DNA of 64,000 nucleotides, from positions 1 to 64,000 of the forward strand of contig NZ_JAJUXH010000003.1 of assembly GCF_021390245.1 (NCBI RefSeq), read 5' to 3'. Shown here piece after piece: positions 41,270 through 50,113 of the stretch; position 1 is the first letter of the stretch, and every line of letters begins with the position of its first letter. The notes beneath the pieces are model-generated. The model ran no database searches. It had not been told where the DNA came from and was given only the letters and a program-made list of their open reading frames with translations. The position numbers and the translations under genes were made by a program. The stretch comes from Dyadobacter sp. CY323. GTDB taxonomy: Bacteria; Bacteroidota; Bacteroidia; Cytophagales; Spirosomataceae.

Positions 41270-42511
41270 ATGAAAGCATTTTCCCCAGCTACATTCACTT
41301 TCTTTCTTTTTCTATTTTTCGGATCAAATGCATTTGCCCAACAAAAAACGAAAAAAGTGCTTTTTGTGATCGTCGATGGCATTTCAAGCGACAGTAAAGA
41401 GAAAATTCCTACGCCAAATCTGGATGCAATTGCGAAAGTGGGCGGCTATACGCGGGCGCATGTCGGCGGCGGAAAAGATACATACTCTCAAACCCCAACC
41501 ATTTCCGCGGTTGGCTATAATAGTTTGCTCACCGGCACCTGGGTGAACAAGCATAATGTCTGGGACAACGACATTAAAGATCCAAACTATCATTACTGGA
41601 CGCTTTTCCGGTTTATGGAAACGCAATATCCGCAAAAGAAAACGGCTGTATTCTCGACCTGGCTGGATAACCGCACGAAACTTGTTGGCGAGGGTTTAGC
41701 AGAAACAAATAAGCTGCAGCTCGACTATTCGTTTGATGGATTTGAGCTTGATACCATACATTTTCCACACGATAAACAAGCTCTCTACATTCATAAGATC
41801 GACGAAAAAGTAGTGGACGAGGCGGCTGCTTACATTCACGACAATGCGCCGGATATGTCGTGGGTTTATCTCGAATATACCGATGATCTGGGCCACCGAT
41901 ATGGCGATAGCGAGCAATTTCACCAAGCAATTCAGATGATGGACGATCAAATGGGCCGACTTTGGAAAGCAATTTCATACCGTGAAAAGACATTTAATGA
42001 AGATTGGCTGATGGTTGTCACCACTGATCACGGCCGCGATAGTAAAACCGGAAAAGGCCACGGTGGACAATCAGACCGTGAGCGCGGTACATGGATTGTG
42101 ACGAATGCAAAAGGTTTGAACCCGGTTTTTAAATCAAATCCGGGCATTGTTGACATTATGCCGACTGTGGCGAGGCATATGGATATTCACATTCCGAAAG
42201 AACAGCAGTTTGAAGTGGATGGTGTCGCATTTACAGGAAAAATCTCCATATCTGATCCGGTTTTAAAGAAAGAATCCGGCAAAATTCTGGTTTCCTGGAA
42301 AGCATTAAACCAGGAAGGAAACGTGAAGATCTGGCTGACTACGACTAATCATTTTGCAAAAGGCGGAAAAGACATTTACCATTTGGCCGATGAAATAAAT
42401 GTGGCAAATGAAAAAGCCGAAATCGATATCAGTAAATATCCTTCCGGCTTTTTCAAAATCGTGCTCGAAGCGAAGTATAATAGTGTAAATCGCTGGATTG
42501 TAGAGAAATAG
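41270..42511 (+). CDS. Exported type I phosphodiesterase / nucleotide pyrophosphatase-like protein
   Basis: A 413-aa protein of the alkaline phosphatase superfamily, exported by a signal peptide ending AFAQQ. Two-metal site: VIVDGISSD, the nucleophile region TISAVGYNSLLTG, YTDDLGHRYGD, TTDHGRD and KGHGGQSD. These match nucleotide pyrophosphatase/phosphodiesterases (ENPP-like). The C-terminal 70 residues form an extra sandwich domain. Likely periplasmic or outer-membrane enzyme acting on phosphodiesters; the substrate cannot be told. Confidence 0.85.
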   Translation: MKAFSPATFTFFLFLFFGSNAFAQQKTKKVLFVIVDGISSDSKEKIPTPNLDAIAKVGGYTRAHVGGGKDTYSQTPTISAVGYNSLLTGTWVNKHNVWDNDIKDPNYHYWTLFRFMETQYPQKKTAVFSTWLDNRTKLVGEGLAETNKLQLDYSFDGFELDTIHFPHDKQALYIHKIDEKVVDEAAAYIHDNAPDMSWVYLEYTDDLGHRYGDSEQFHQAIQMMDDQMGRLWKAISYREKTFNEDWLMVVTTDHGRDSKTGKGHGGQSDRERGTWIVTNAKGLNPVFKSNPGIVDIMPTVARHMDIHIPKEQQFEVDGVAFTGKISISDPVLKKESGKILVSWKALNQEGNVKIWLTTTNHFAKGGKDIYHLADEINVANEKAEIDISKYPSGFFKIVLEAKYNSVNRWIVEK

Positions 42512-42515
42512 AAAT

Positions 42516-43181
42516 CTAGTTTCCTCCCCGACCGGCTTTATAAGAATCGTATTCTTCCATTAATTTGATCAGATCATCTTCGGCGGCAAAGTCCAGCTGC
42601 TGTTCTCGGATGACGTAGTTCAGCTTGTTCTTTTCATCCGTCATTAGTTTCATGAAGCTGTTCCGGTTACTCAGTTGAACCGGGTTCATTTTATTATCTT
42701 TCAAAATGTAAAGTTTTGCGGTCGGGTCCATGGTCATCGTTGCGCTCGCTTTTTCCACTTTAATGGGCTTTGTATATTTTTTTAGCAGCTTCGTATTGCC
42801 ATCATAAAGTAATCGGTAAAAAGTTTTATCCGAATACTCCCCAACTGCCGGGTAACCACTTTTGAATGTATAAAGGTCCGTTCCGGTAGGAAGGTTGAAC
42901 TCAGTAACATTTGCTGAAACCCTGTAAATGGCAGAATCGGCTTTGTATTCCACTTCATCTTTTGCCAAATCGTATCTTATTTTAACGCCGTCGTGCACTT
43001 TATCATCGCTGGTCCGCACACTTCCGGAATACCATTCTTTGAAAAGATAATGCGAACCATCGGTTGAAGCAGACGCCTCTTTATAAGGTGTACCCGCCAA
43101 ACCGGTCGAATCCTGCTGTGACATTGCAAAATGAGCGATCAGTAACGGTGACAGCAAAAAAAATCTTCGTAAATATTTCAT
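42516..43181 (-). CDS. Exported hypothetical protein
   Basis: A 221-aa protein with a signal peptide (FFLLSPLLIAHFAMSQ, cleavage near 22). It then has a polar body rich in short strands: HYLFKEWYSGSVRTSDDK, VKIRYDLAKDEVEYKADSAIYRV and FYRLLYDGNTKLLKKYTKP. The tail is basic-acidic. Not recognised. It is convergent with the phosphodiesterase gene; the stops are 4 bp apart. Confidence 0.7.
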   Translation of the reverse strand: MKYLRRFFLLSPLLIAHFAMSQQDSTGLAGTPYKEASASTDGSHYLFKEWYSGSVRTSDDKVHDGVKIRYDLAKDEVEYKADSAIYRVSANVTEFNLPTGTDLYTFKSGYPAVGEYSDKTFYRLLYDGNTKLLKKYTKPIKVEKASATMTMDPTAKLYILKDNKMNPVQLSNRNSFMKLMTDEKNKLNYVIREQQLDFAAEDDLIKLMEEYDSYKAGRGGN

Positions 43182-43253
43182 GATTTAAGTTGGTTAATTT
43201 GATAAGTTCGAAGTCTGGAAACCGCAGCGTTTAGTTTCCCTGCCATCTTTCTT

Positions 43254-43261
43254 TACTTTTG
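43254..43261 (+). promoter_or_regulatory. -7 element of nuoN
   Basis: TACTTTTG, an exact consensus match, 23 bp ahead of the TTG start. A weak TTTAG is near -33. It implies nuoN is transcribed alone. Confidence 0.6.
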
Positions 43262-43284
43262 CCAAAAAAATTATACCCGTTCCA

Positions 43285-44742
43285 TTGGATATCAGCGAAC
43301 AGCTAGTACATATACGTCAAAGTCTTGCAGGAATCGTCCCTGAAATATTCCTGGCGGTTCTTTTCTGTATTTTCCTTTTTGCAGAATTGATTTTCATAAA
43401 CCGGTTCGAGAAACAAAAAGTCTCTGCATATCTCAACAATATAGCGCTTGTCGGTAGCATACTAACACTATTTCTTCTTTTGGGACAATGGAACGCAGAA
43501 CCTTCATTCCGCTTTCACCCGCTTCTTTTCCTGGATCGCCAGGCCGTTTACTTTAAACTATTAATCACAGTCTGCTGGATATTCACATTAATCCACGTAC
43601 GCGTTCTCAAATACGACTTCCCGCCCGAATATAATGCATTGCTGATCGCCGCAGTGGCAGGGATGAACCTGTTGAGTATGTCCACGCATTTGTTGTCGAT
43701 TTACCTTTCCCTCGAACTCATTTCCATTAGCTCCTACTTGCTCGTCGCATTGTCTCCGAATCGAAAAGCTGCAGAAGGTGGGATTAAATATCTTTTGTTC
43801 GGCGCAGCGAGCTCAGCAGTAATGCTTTACGGTATTTCCTTTATTTATGGTCTCACTGGGACCATGGATATTACAAATGATGCCATGACAACCGGATTGA
43901 CTGGCAATCCTGATCTCGTGGTAACGGTTACCATTGTACTGACACTCGCCGGACTGCTTTTCAAACTGTCGCTGGTGCCATTTCATGTGTGGACGCCGGA
44001 TGTTTATGAAGCTGCTCCTACACCTTTGGTCTCTTTTCTTTCCGTTGCGCCAAAAGCAGCCGTTATTCTGGTTTTAATGCGTTTTGCGGGCATTTTACCA
44101 GCTCAATATTTCCCCGTTTTAGGAGGTATTGCGTTAATAAGCATGACGGTCGGAAATGTGGCAGCGCTTTTCCAGAGCAATGCGCGGCGTCTCCTCGCCT
44201 ACTCGTCCATCGCGCAGGCAGGCTACTTGCTCGTCGGGATTGCTGCTTACAGCCGGTTTGGGTTCGAAGCAACCGTTTTTTACACTTCGGTTTATGCCGT
44301 TATCAACTTGGCTGCCTTCTTTCTGATCGATTTATTACAGCCAGATTCCGAAACAAAATTATCTGATTATGAGGGTCTTGGCCGGCATTTTATATGGATA
44401 TCTGGTATTTTAACGATCATCATGATCGCACTTGCCGGACTTCCCCCAACGGCAGGGTTCACCTCCAAACTTCTGATTTTCTCGGCACTCTGGGAAAGTT
44501 ACCGCGAGCAGCAATTCCCCTGGATGTTGTGGCTTCTGGTAGGTGGAATCCTCAATGCCGCCATTTCCCTGGCCTATTATCTTAAGCTGCCGTATTTGTT
44601 GTTTTTCAGGAATTCGCAAAAATCAGATTTCAAAACCAATGCAAGTATGAGGGGCAAAATGATCGCAGGATTTCTTGTATTGACCGTCCTGGTCCTGTTT
44701 TTCAAGCCAGAGTGGCTCACTAAATGGATTTCCGTTTTTTAA
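43285..44742 (+). CDS. nuoN: NADH-quinone oxidoreductase subunit N
   Basis: Antiporter-like membrane subunit of respiratory complex I, 485 aa and about 14 helices. Family core: YLSLELISISSYLLVALSP, EGGIKYLLFGAASSAVMLYGISF, LLFKLSLVPFHVWTPDVYEAAPTP (conserved lysines), RLLAYSSIAQAGYLLVG and ALAGLPPTAGFTSKLLIF. The start is a TTG; no ATG or GTG precedes it in frame. The gene is alone: neighbours are a divergent exported protein and a LuxR-type regulator, so the rest of the nuo genes must be elsewhere. Confidence 0.95.
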   Translation: MDISEQLVHIRQSLAGIVPEIFLAVLFCIFLFAELIFINRFEKQKVSAYLNNIALVGSILTLFLLLGQWNAEPSFRFHPLLFLDRQAVYFKLLITVCWIFTLIHVRVLKYDFPPEYNALLIAAVAGMNLLSMSTHLLSIYLSLELISISSYLLVALSPNRKAAEGGIKYLLFGAASSAVMLYGISFIYGLTGTMDITNDAMTTGLTGNPDLVVTVTIVLTLAGLLFKLSLVPFHVWTPDVYEAAPTPLVSFLSVAPKAAVILVLMRFAGILPAQYFPVLGGIALISMTVGNVAALFQSNARRLLAYSSIAQAGYLLVGIAAYSRFGFEATVFYTSVYAVINLAAFFLIDLLQPDSETKLSDYEGLGRHFIWISGILTIIMIALAGLPPTAGFTSKLLIFSALWESYREQQFPWMLWLLVGGILNAAISLAYYLKLPYLLFFRNSQKSDFKTNASMRGKMIAGFLVLTVLVLFFKPEWLTKWISVF

Positions 44743-44775
44743 TTTTATGATTAATTAGATTTACAGATAGTCGCA

Positions 44776-44783
44776 TATATTTG
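44776..44783 (+). promoter_or_regulatory. -7 element of LuxR-type gene
   Basis: TATATTTG, an exact consensus, about 61 bp ahead of the ATG. No -33 TTG at the expected place. Confidence 0.5.
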
Positions 44784-44844
44784 CATTTACAACTACTCAG
44801 CGTGTCAAAAAGCAATCGCTTTATTTCAACACAAACACGCTATA

Positions 44845-45150
44845 ATGCATTTAACAAAATTCCCTTCCTTCCATTCTAATGCTGTTATCGATGGTTTTTC
44901 ATGTTTAAAACCCCGCGAATGGAAAATCCTGGTTTTGATCGTTAATGATTTTACCAACAGTGAGATTATGAATGCTTTAAACCTCAAACGACGAACCATT
45001 TTGAATCTGAGGAATTCCATTGGAGACAAGCTTGGTTTGAAAGACGAGCATACCCTGGCAATATTCGCTAGCGCGAATCGTGACGTTATTCTTTTCAGGT
45101 ATAACCTTTACAGAGCAAAGTCTGGGAACCAGGCTATTGTACTGCCCTAA
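44845..45150 (+). CDS. Small LuxR/GerE-type HTH regulator
   Basis: A 101-aa protein that is almost only a LuxR-type helix-turn-helix: LKPREWKILVLIVNDFTNSEIMNALNLKRRTILNLRNSIGDKLGLKDE-type pattern. It has the family's L-x-x-RE start, TNSEIMNAL in the scaffold helix and RTILNLRNSI as recognition helix. There is no receiver or ligand domain, so it should be a stand-alone DNA-binding protein. The 3' end overlaps the convergent TraB/GumN gene by 17 bp. Confidence 0.8.
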   Translation: MHLTKFPSFHSNAVIDGFSCLKPREWKILVLIVNDFTNSEIMNALNLKRRTILNLRNSIGDKLGLKDEHTLAIFASANRDVILFRYNLYRAKSGNQAIVLP

Positions 45151-45994
45151 CCTGGTAACCCTCTTGCCTCAGCAGCGCAATTACCCCTTTCTCTCCTCCC
45201 AAATGCGCGGCGCCGACACCGAAAAAAGTAGGTTTTGTGCTCATGATTTTCTGAATGCGCGAGATCCATTTTTTGTTCCGGTCAAACAGCATTATCTCCT
45301 CATTACCATCCATCCCAAACTCGCTTTTCATCGTGAGGCTATATAAGTCATTGATTTTTTGAGACTTATATAGAGAAACAAGATCTTTGAATTCTTTTCT
45401 CGCTTTTGGCAGACTGTCTATCATCGTGAGGATCATCTTCACCTGATCTGTATATGGAATTGAATCGAAAATCGCCATTTGTTCTTGCAGCGTTTCAATG
45501 CCGATTACTTCTGATTTCTGCCTTTTTGCAAGCTCAATGAGCGACATTTCGTACGATTGCGGCTGACAGGATAACACCGCATTAAAAAGCGGCCCCATTA
45601 AAACAAAAGGTTTGGCTTTTTCGAACATTTCTAAACCCATCCCAACCGAGTCTTTATAAAACTTGTTGAGTCTGGCATATTCGTCCGGAGAAATGAGCTT
45701 GGACAACCCATTATCGCCTTTCATATTCATGGTTTGCATCATGGTCGCCATCATCCCCGGATCGTCCATATCAATCTCCAGAGCAACCTGCTCCGTTTTG
45801 GCAATGGACGCTTTGAGCGAATCACTCAAAACAAAGTCAGCCGGACAGATCAAATGGATCGTACCAAAAAGATAAGACGGCCTGGCATCACCGGGCGCCT
45901 TAATTTCCCAAAGCAACGAATTTTCGGTAGGTACCTGCGCCCAACCCGCACCAACAACAAGACTCAACAAGCTAACCCACCACACTTTTCGCAT
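45134..45994 (-). CDS. TraB/GumN-family protein
   Basis: A 286-aa exported protein with a signal peptide ending in GWAQ. Two family motifs are clear: SYLFGTIHLICP near residue 41 and FFGVGAAHLGGEKGVIALLRQEGY at the C-terminus, each with the conserved G-x-x-H. VALEIDMDDP and EVIGIETLQEQ lie between. The family resembles Tiki proteases (metal-dependent, H/E residues); bacterial roles are unknown. It follows the M28 peptidase gene by 8 bp on the same strand. Confidence 0.85.
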   Translation of the reverse strand: MRKVWWVSLLSLVVGAGWAQVPTENSLLWEIKAPGDARPSYLFGTIHLICPADFVLSDSLKASIAKTEQVALEIDMDDPGMMATMMQTMNMKGDNGLSKLISPDEYARLNKFYKDSVGMGLEMFEKAKPFVLMGPLFNAVLSCQPQSYEMSLIELAKRQKSEVIGIETLQEQMAIFDSIPYTDQVKMILTMIDSLPKARKEFKDLVSLYKSQKINDLYSLTMKSEFGMDGNEEIMLFDRNKKWISRIQKIMSTKPTFFGVGAAHLGGEKGVIALLRQEGYQVRAVQ

Positions 45995-46002
45995 ACCCGC
46001 TC

Positions 46003-47595
46003 TTATTCTTTGTGACTATCTACTACGATTCGTTCTTCCCGATTTACAAGATCCCAGGCTGTATAAAAAACCAGCTTTACGATTTCTGATTGTTTATCAA
46101 ACAGGATCTTTTCCACGTCATCCCCGGGACGGTGATAATCTTCATGCACACCCGTAAAATAGAAAATGACCGGTATTCCTACCTTGGCGAAATTGTAGTG
46201 ATCAGAACGGTAATAAAACCGGTTCGGGTCTTTCGGATCATTAAATGTATAGTCGAGTTTGTAATTGATGTATTTCTTGTTCGCTTCCTCACTGATCTCA
46301 TGCAGTTTAGATGAAAGCTTGTCAGAACCAATCAGATATACATATTTGTGATCATTTTTATGCGCCTCGTCCACCCGGCCGATCATGTCAATATTTAGAT
46401 TGGCGATCGTATTTTTTAGAGGATACAAAGGATTTTCAGAATAAAATTCCGAACCGAACAAGCCTTTTTCTTCTCCCGTCACATTGAGAAATAGAATACT
46501 TCTGCGCGGGCCTTTCCCATCTGCCTTTGCTTTGCTGAATGCCTCGGCAATTTCCAGCAGCGACACCGTTCCAGAACCATCGTCATCGGCGCCATTATTG
46601 ATCTCACCATTTGGAGAAATACCAATGTGGTCCAAATGCGCGCTGATTACCAATACTTCTTCCTTTTTGTCAGATCCTTCCATGAAAGCCGCCACATTCT
46701 CCGTTTCAATTGTTTCGCTCACCCGTTGCGCTTTTAAAGAAACTTCACCGTTTATTTTTTTAGACGAAGGTTTTCCCGATTTATCAATCTCAGATTTACT
46801 TTTCAGCAGTTTTTGTGCCGAAGTATTCAGTATCTGGGCCGCTATTTCCGGAGAAATAACAAATGCGGCAATATTCTGCGGATTCTCCTGAACCGGTTTC
46901 AGGGTCGGAGCATTAAATCGTCTGCTCATCACCGCACGCTGACGGATTTCTTTGTCACGGTCCTCGCCGGTCTTGTCGGTAACGATGAATACATATTTTG
47001 CACCCTTCTCGTGTGCTAGCTTTACTTTAGTCTGCCAGCCAACCGTAGCACTCCATTTTGTCTTCTCCTGACTGCCACTGAGCCAGTATTTGCCATCGGC
47101 TGCTTTCGGTTCACCCTCGTAAATAAGTACAGATTTTCCTTTCAAATCCAGGTTCGCGTAATCGCTATATTCTTTATCCTCAATACCATAGCCGGCAGTA
47201 ACGACAGAAGAAGTGATTTCTTCGGGGATCGTCAACAACCCATTGAGATAAAAATCCTTGTTAAATTCATACGTTTTGTTGCCAGCCTTTACATACACTT
47301 CCCCCCAGCTGCGTTTGTACAAATTATATTTTTGCAAAAAGCTTTTGGAGCCATCCTTTTCAGTGGCAGCTGGTTGTAGTCCGTATTCTTTGAAATATTT
47401 CGATACGTACTCAGCCGCTTTTTTCTGACCAGGCGAGCCGGTGTCTCTTCCTTCCAGACTATCAGCGGCGATGATTACCAAATGCTTTTTTAGGTCCGCA
47501 GGCGAAATGCTGCCTCCGTATTTAGCGGCATCATCCTGCGCAAAGGCAGATACTGCAAGAAAAAGCAACAATCCACCTATTAAATTCTTGTTCAT
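46003..47595 (-). CDS. Exported M28-family metallopeptidase with PA insert
   Basis: A 530-aa secreted aminopeptidase-type enzyme. The signal peptide ends near AFAQ. A protease-associated (PA) domain is inserted between the first strands (about residues 130-250). The zinc site includes SAHLDHIGI, NNGADDDGSGT, VTGEEKGLFGSE, NIDMIGRVDE and YRSDHYNFAKVGIPVIFYFTG, giving H, D, E, D and H in the correct order. Probably an exopeptidase in the periplasm or outside the cell. Likely operon with the TraB/GumN gene. Confidence 0.92.
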   Translation of the reverse strand: MNKNLIGGLLLFLAVSAFAQDDAAKYGGSISPADLKKHLVIIAADSLEGRDTGSPGQKKAAEYVSKYFKEYGLQPAATEKDGSKSFLQKYNLYKRSWGEVYVKAGNKTYEFNKDFYLNGLLTIPEEITSSVVTAGYGIEDKEYSDYANLDLKGKSVLIYEGEPKAADGKYWLSGSQEKTKWSATVGWQTKVKLAHEKGAKYVFIVTDKTGEDRDKEIRQRAVMSRRFNAPTLKPVQENPQNIAAFVISPEIAAQILNTSAQKLLKSKSEIDKSGKPSSKKINGEVSLKAQRVSETIETENVAAFMEGSDKKEEVLVISAHLDHIGISPNGEINNGADDDGSGTVSLLEIAEAFSKAKADGKGPRRSILFLNVTGEEKGLFGSEFYSENPLYPLKNTIANLNIDMIGRVDEAHKNDHKYVYLIGSDKLSSKLHEISEEANKKYINYKLDYTFNDPKDPNRFYYRSDHYNFAKVGIPVIFYFTGVHEDYHRPGDDVEKILFDKQSEIVKLVFYTAWDLVNREERIVVDSHKE

Positions 47596-47624
47596 TTTGA
47601 AGTTTTAGTATATGTCAATTCTTA

Positions 47625-47680
47625 CAAAGAAAGCAAAGGATGGGGCGATTGCAAAATGGGGGGTTTACAATGTATATTTG
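47625..47680. promoter_or_regulatory. Overlapping divergent promoters
   Basis: Leftward: TTG (plus-strand CAA 47652-47654), a 19-bp spacer and TTTCTTTG (47625-47632), for the M28 gene. Rightward: TTG 47649-47651, a 21-bp spacer and TATATTTG 47673-47680, for the DUF2442 gene. The -33 elements overlap, so the two are likely mutually exclusive. Confidence 0.6.
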
Positions 47681-47720
47681 AATTTTAAACCGCACACTAC
47701 ATGTCTGAAATAACTATAAG

Positions 47721-47990
47721 ATGCTGTATTACATCAAAAAAATTGTGGCTGTCCAGGATTTCAAGGTTTCGTGCCTGTTTAATACGGGTGAAACCAGAAC
47801 TGTGGATTTACGTCCGATTATCGAAAAATACAGCAAAATACAGGATGGATTAGTTAGCAGACTTGCCGACACAAATTATTTCCGAAAAGTAAAGTTGGAT
47901 TCCTACGGGACGTTATCATGGGACAATGGCGTCGACTTTGACCCGGATAACCTTTACAAAATGTCGAAAACGGAAATAGAATCATTCTGA
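47721..47990 (+). CDS. DUF2442-domain protein
   Basis: An 89-aa protein, mostly strands: YYIKKIVAVQDFKVSCLFNTGETRTVDLRPII, then FRKVKLDSYGTLSWDNGVDFDPDNLY. The D-x-x-G-TLSW-NG-D--P--LY ending is the DUF2442 signature. Such proteins are often next to a DUF4160 gene as a presumed toxin-antitoxin-like pair. No DUF4160 partner is visible here, so it stands alone. Confidence 0.8.
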   Translation: MLYYIKKIVAVQDFKVSCLFNTGETRTVDLRPIIEKYSKIQDGLVSRLADTNYFRKVKLDSYGTLSWDNGVDFDPDNLYKMSKTEIESF

Positions 47991-48090
47991 TATATTTCTT
48001 CACTTTTTGCACTTCTCTCAGTTTAAAGGCTCTTTTTCAGCTATTAACAATAATTTAATTGTAAATTACTGTTATTCAGGTAAAAGTCCG

Positions 48091-48098
48091 TACATTTG
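48091..48098 (+). promoter_or_regulatory. -7 element of typA
   Basis: TACATTTG, exact consensus, with CTG 19 bp upstream in the -33 place. The leader to the ATG at 48198 is about 94 nt. Confidence 0.6.
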
Positions 48099-48197
48099 CA
48101 CCTTATTTGACGAAACTTCAGTCAAACAAACACAACGGTTCTGTTAAACAATCTGTTACAGGTTAATTGAATCGTCAACAATTCATCTAAAAGAACA

Positions 48198-50012
48198 ATG
48201 CAAGCCATTCGCAACATCGCAATTATTGCACACGTTGACCACGGTAAAACTACCTTGGTTGACAAAATCATCCACGCTTCAAAGCTTTTTCGGGAAAATC
48301 AGGAATTCGACGATTTGATACTTGATAACAACGATCTGGAACGTGAACGTGGAATTACCATTACTTCCAAAAACGTATCTGTTCGTTACAAAGACTTCAA
48401 AATCAATGTAATTGATACTCCGGGTCACGCAGACTTTGGTGGTGAAGTGGAACGCGTACTTAAAATGGCAGATGGCGTATTGTTGCTGGTCGATGCATTT
48501 GAAGGCCCGATGCCACAAACCCGTTTTGTACTTGGAAAAGCCATCGATTTGGGTTTAAAACCAATTGTAGTTGTTAATAAAGTAGATAAAGAAAACTGCC
48601 GCCCCGAAGAAGTTCAGGAAAGCGTTTTTGATTTGATGTTCAACCTGGGCGCAACCGAAGATCAGCTTGACTTCACGACCGTTTATGGTTCATCAAAACA
48701 AGGCTGGATGGGGCCGGATTGGCAACACCCAACGGATAATATTACCTTTTTGCTTGATACCATCATCGCATCGATCCCGGCACCGGTGATTGACGAAGGT
48801 ACTCTTCAAATGCAGATCACTTCTCTTGACTACAATGCATTCGTTGGCCGCATCGCCATCGGTCGTGTAAAAAGAGGTACTATTAAAGAAGGATCCACAT
48901 TGTCACTTTGCAAAGCGGACGGTGTGATCAAAAAAGTGAAAGTAAAAGAACTTCAGACTTTTGAAGGTCTTGGACGTGTGAAAGTGGCCGAAGTTACCGC
49001 CGGAGATATTTGTGCTGTAACGGGTATCGAAGACTTCGAAATCGGTGATACTCTTGCTGATCTTGAAAACCCGGAACCAATCGCTCGTATTGCCGTGGAT
49101 GAACCAACCATGAATATGTTGTTCACCATTAATAACTCTCCATTCTTCGGTAAAGAAGGCAAGTTTGTAACATCACGCCACTTACGTGACCGTTTGATGA
49201 AAGAAACCGAGAAAAACCTTGCATTGCGCGTTGAAGCAACGGATACAGAAGATAAATTCCTCGTTTTCGGACGTGGTATCCTTCACTTGTCGGTATTGAT
49301 CGAAACCATGCGTCGTGAAGGTTACGAATTGCAGTTGGGTCAGCCACAGGTACTTTTCAAAGAAGATGAAAAAGGCGAACGTCTTGAACCAATTGAAACA
49401 TTGGTGGTAGATGTACCTGAATCAACAGCTGGTAAAGTAATCGAATTAGCGACTCAGCGTAAAGGTGAATTGCTAGTGATGGAGCCAAAAGGAGATTTGC
49501 AACACCTTGAATTCCTGATCCCGTCAAGAGGTTTGATCGGTCTACGTTCGAATGTATTGACTTCGACACAAGGTGAAGCGGTAATGACCCACCGATTTAA
49601 AGAATTCGGTACATTCCGCGGACCAATTCCTGGACGTATCAGTGGTTCGATTATCTCGAAAAATACAGGACCTGCGACAGGTTATACAATCGATAAATTG
49701 CAGGATCGAGGTCGTTTCTTCGTGGAGCCGGGCGATGAAATTTACGGTGGACAAGTTATCGGCGAGCACAACCGCCCGAACGATATCGTGGTAAACCTTC
49801 AGGAAGCGAAAAAATTGACCAACATGCGTGCTTCAGGTACGGATGACGGTTTGAGGATCGCTCCGAAAATCAATTTCTCTCTGGAAGAATCGATGGAATA
49901 CATTCAGAAAGATGAATATCTTGAAGTTACGCCGCAAAGCATGCGTATGCGCAAGATTTATCTGGAAGAAAACGATCGCAAGCGCAATTCCGGCAAAATG
50001 GAAATGGCTTAA
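48198..50012 (+). CDS. typA: Translational GTPase TypA/BipA
   Basis: Ribosome-binding GTPase needed for 50S assembly and growth at low temperature. The 604-aa protein has G1 [12 protein letters not shown], switch [12 protein letters not shown]3 [17 protein letters not shown]4 [10 protein letters not shown], domain II, and the EF-G-like C-terminal domains. [21 protein letters not shown] and [22 protein letters not shown] are diagnostic of BipA rather than EF-G. Normal length. It ends in an exceptionally long hairpin. Confidence 0.97.
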   Translation: MQAIRNIAIIAHVDHGKTTLVDKIIHASKLFRENQEFDDLILDNNDLERERGITITSKNVSVRYKDFKINVIDTPGHADFGGEVERVLKMADGVLLLVDAFEGPMPQTRFVLGKAIDLGLKPIVVVNKVDKENCRPEEVQESVFDLMFNLGATEDQLDFTTVYGSSKQGWMGPDWQHPTDNITFLLDTIIASIPAPVIDEGTLQMQITSLDYNAFVGRIAIGRVKRGTIKEGSTLSLCKADGVIKKVKVKELQTFEGLGRVKVAEVTAGDICAVTGIEDFEIGDTLADLENPEPIARIAVDEPTMNMLFTINNSPFFGKEGKFVTSRHLRDRLMKETEKNLALRVEATDTEDKFLVFGRGILHLSVLIETMRREGYELQLGQPQVLFKEDEKGERLEPIETLVVDVPESTAGKVIELATQRKGELLVMEPKGDLQHLEFLIPSRGLIGLRSNVLTSTQGEAVMTHRFKEFGTFRGPIPGRISGSIISKNTGPATGYTIDKLQDRGRFFVEPGDEIYGGQVIGEHNRPNDIVVNLQEAKKLTNMRASGTDDGLRIAPKINFSLEESMEYIQKDEYLEVTPQSMRMRKIYLEENDRKRNSGKMEMA

Positions 50013-50028
50013 TCCAGATCTTAAATTA

Positions 50029-50075
50029 GTATATGTAAAAACGGAGGCGCAAAACGCCTCCGTTTTTACATATAC
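50029..50075. terminator. Perfect 21-bp inverted-repeat terminator, bidirectional
   Basis: Arms 50029-50049 and 50055-50075 are exact complements through 21 bases with loop CAAAA. The stem contains AAAAACGGAGGCG, which leaves T-runs on both strands. It serves typA and the convergent receptor gene. Confidence 0.9.
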
Positions 50076-50113
50076 ACAGACCCATTTTCCATTTCACCTC
50101 TTACTTCTCACCT

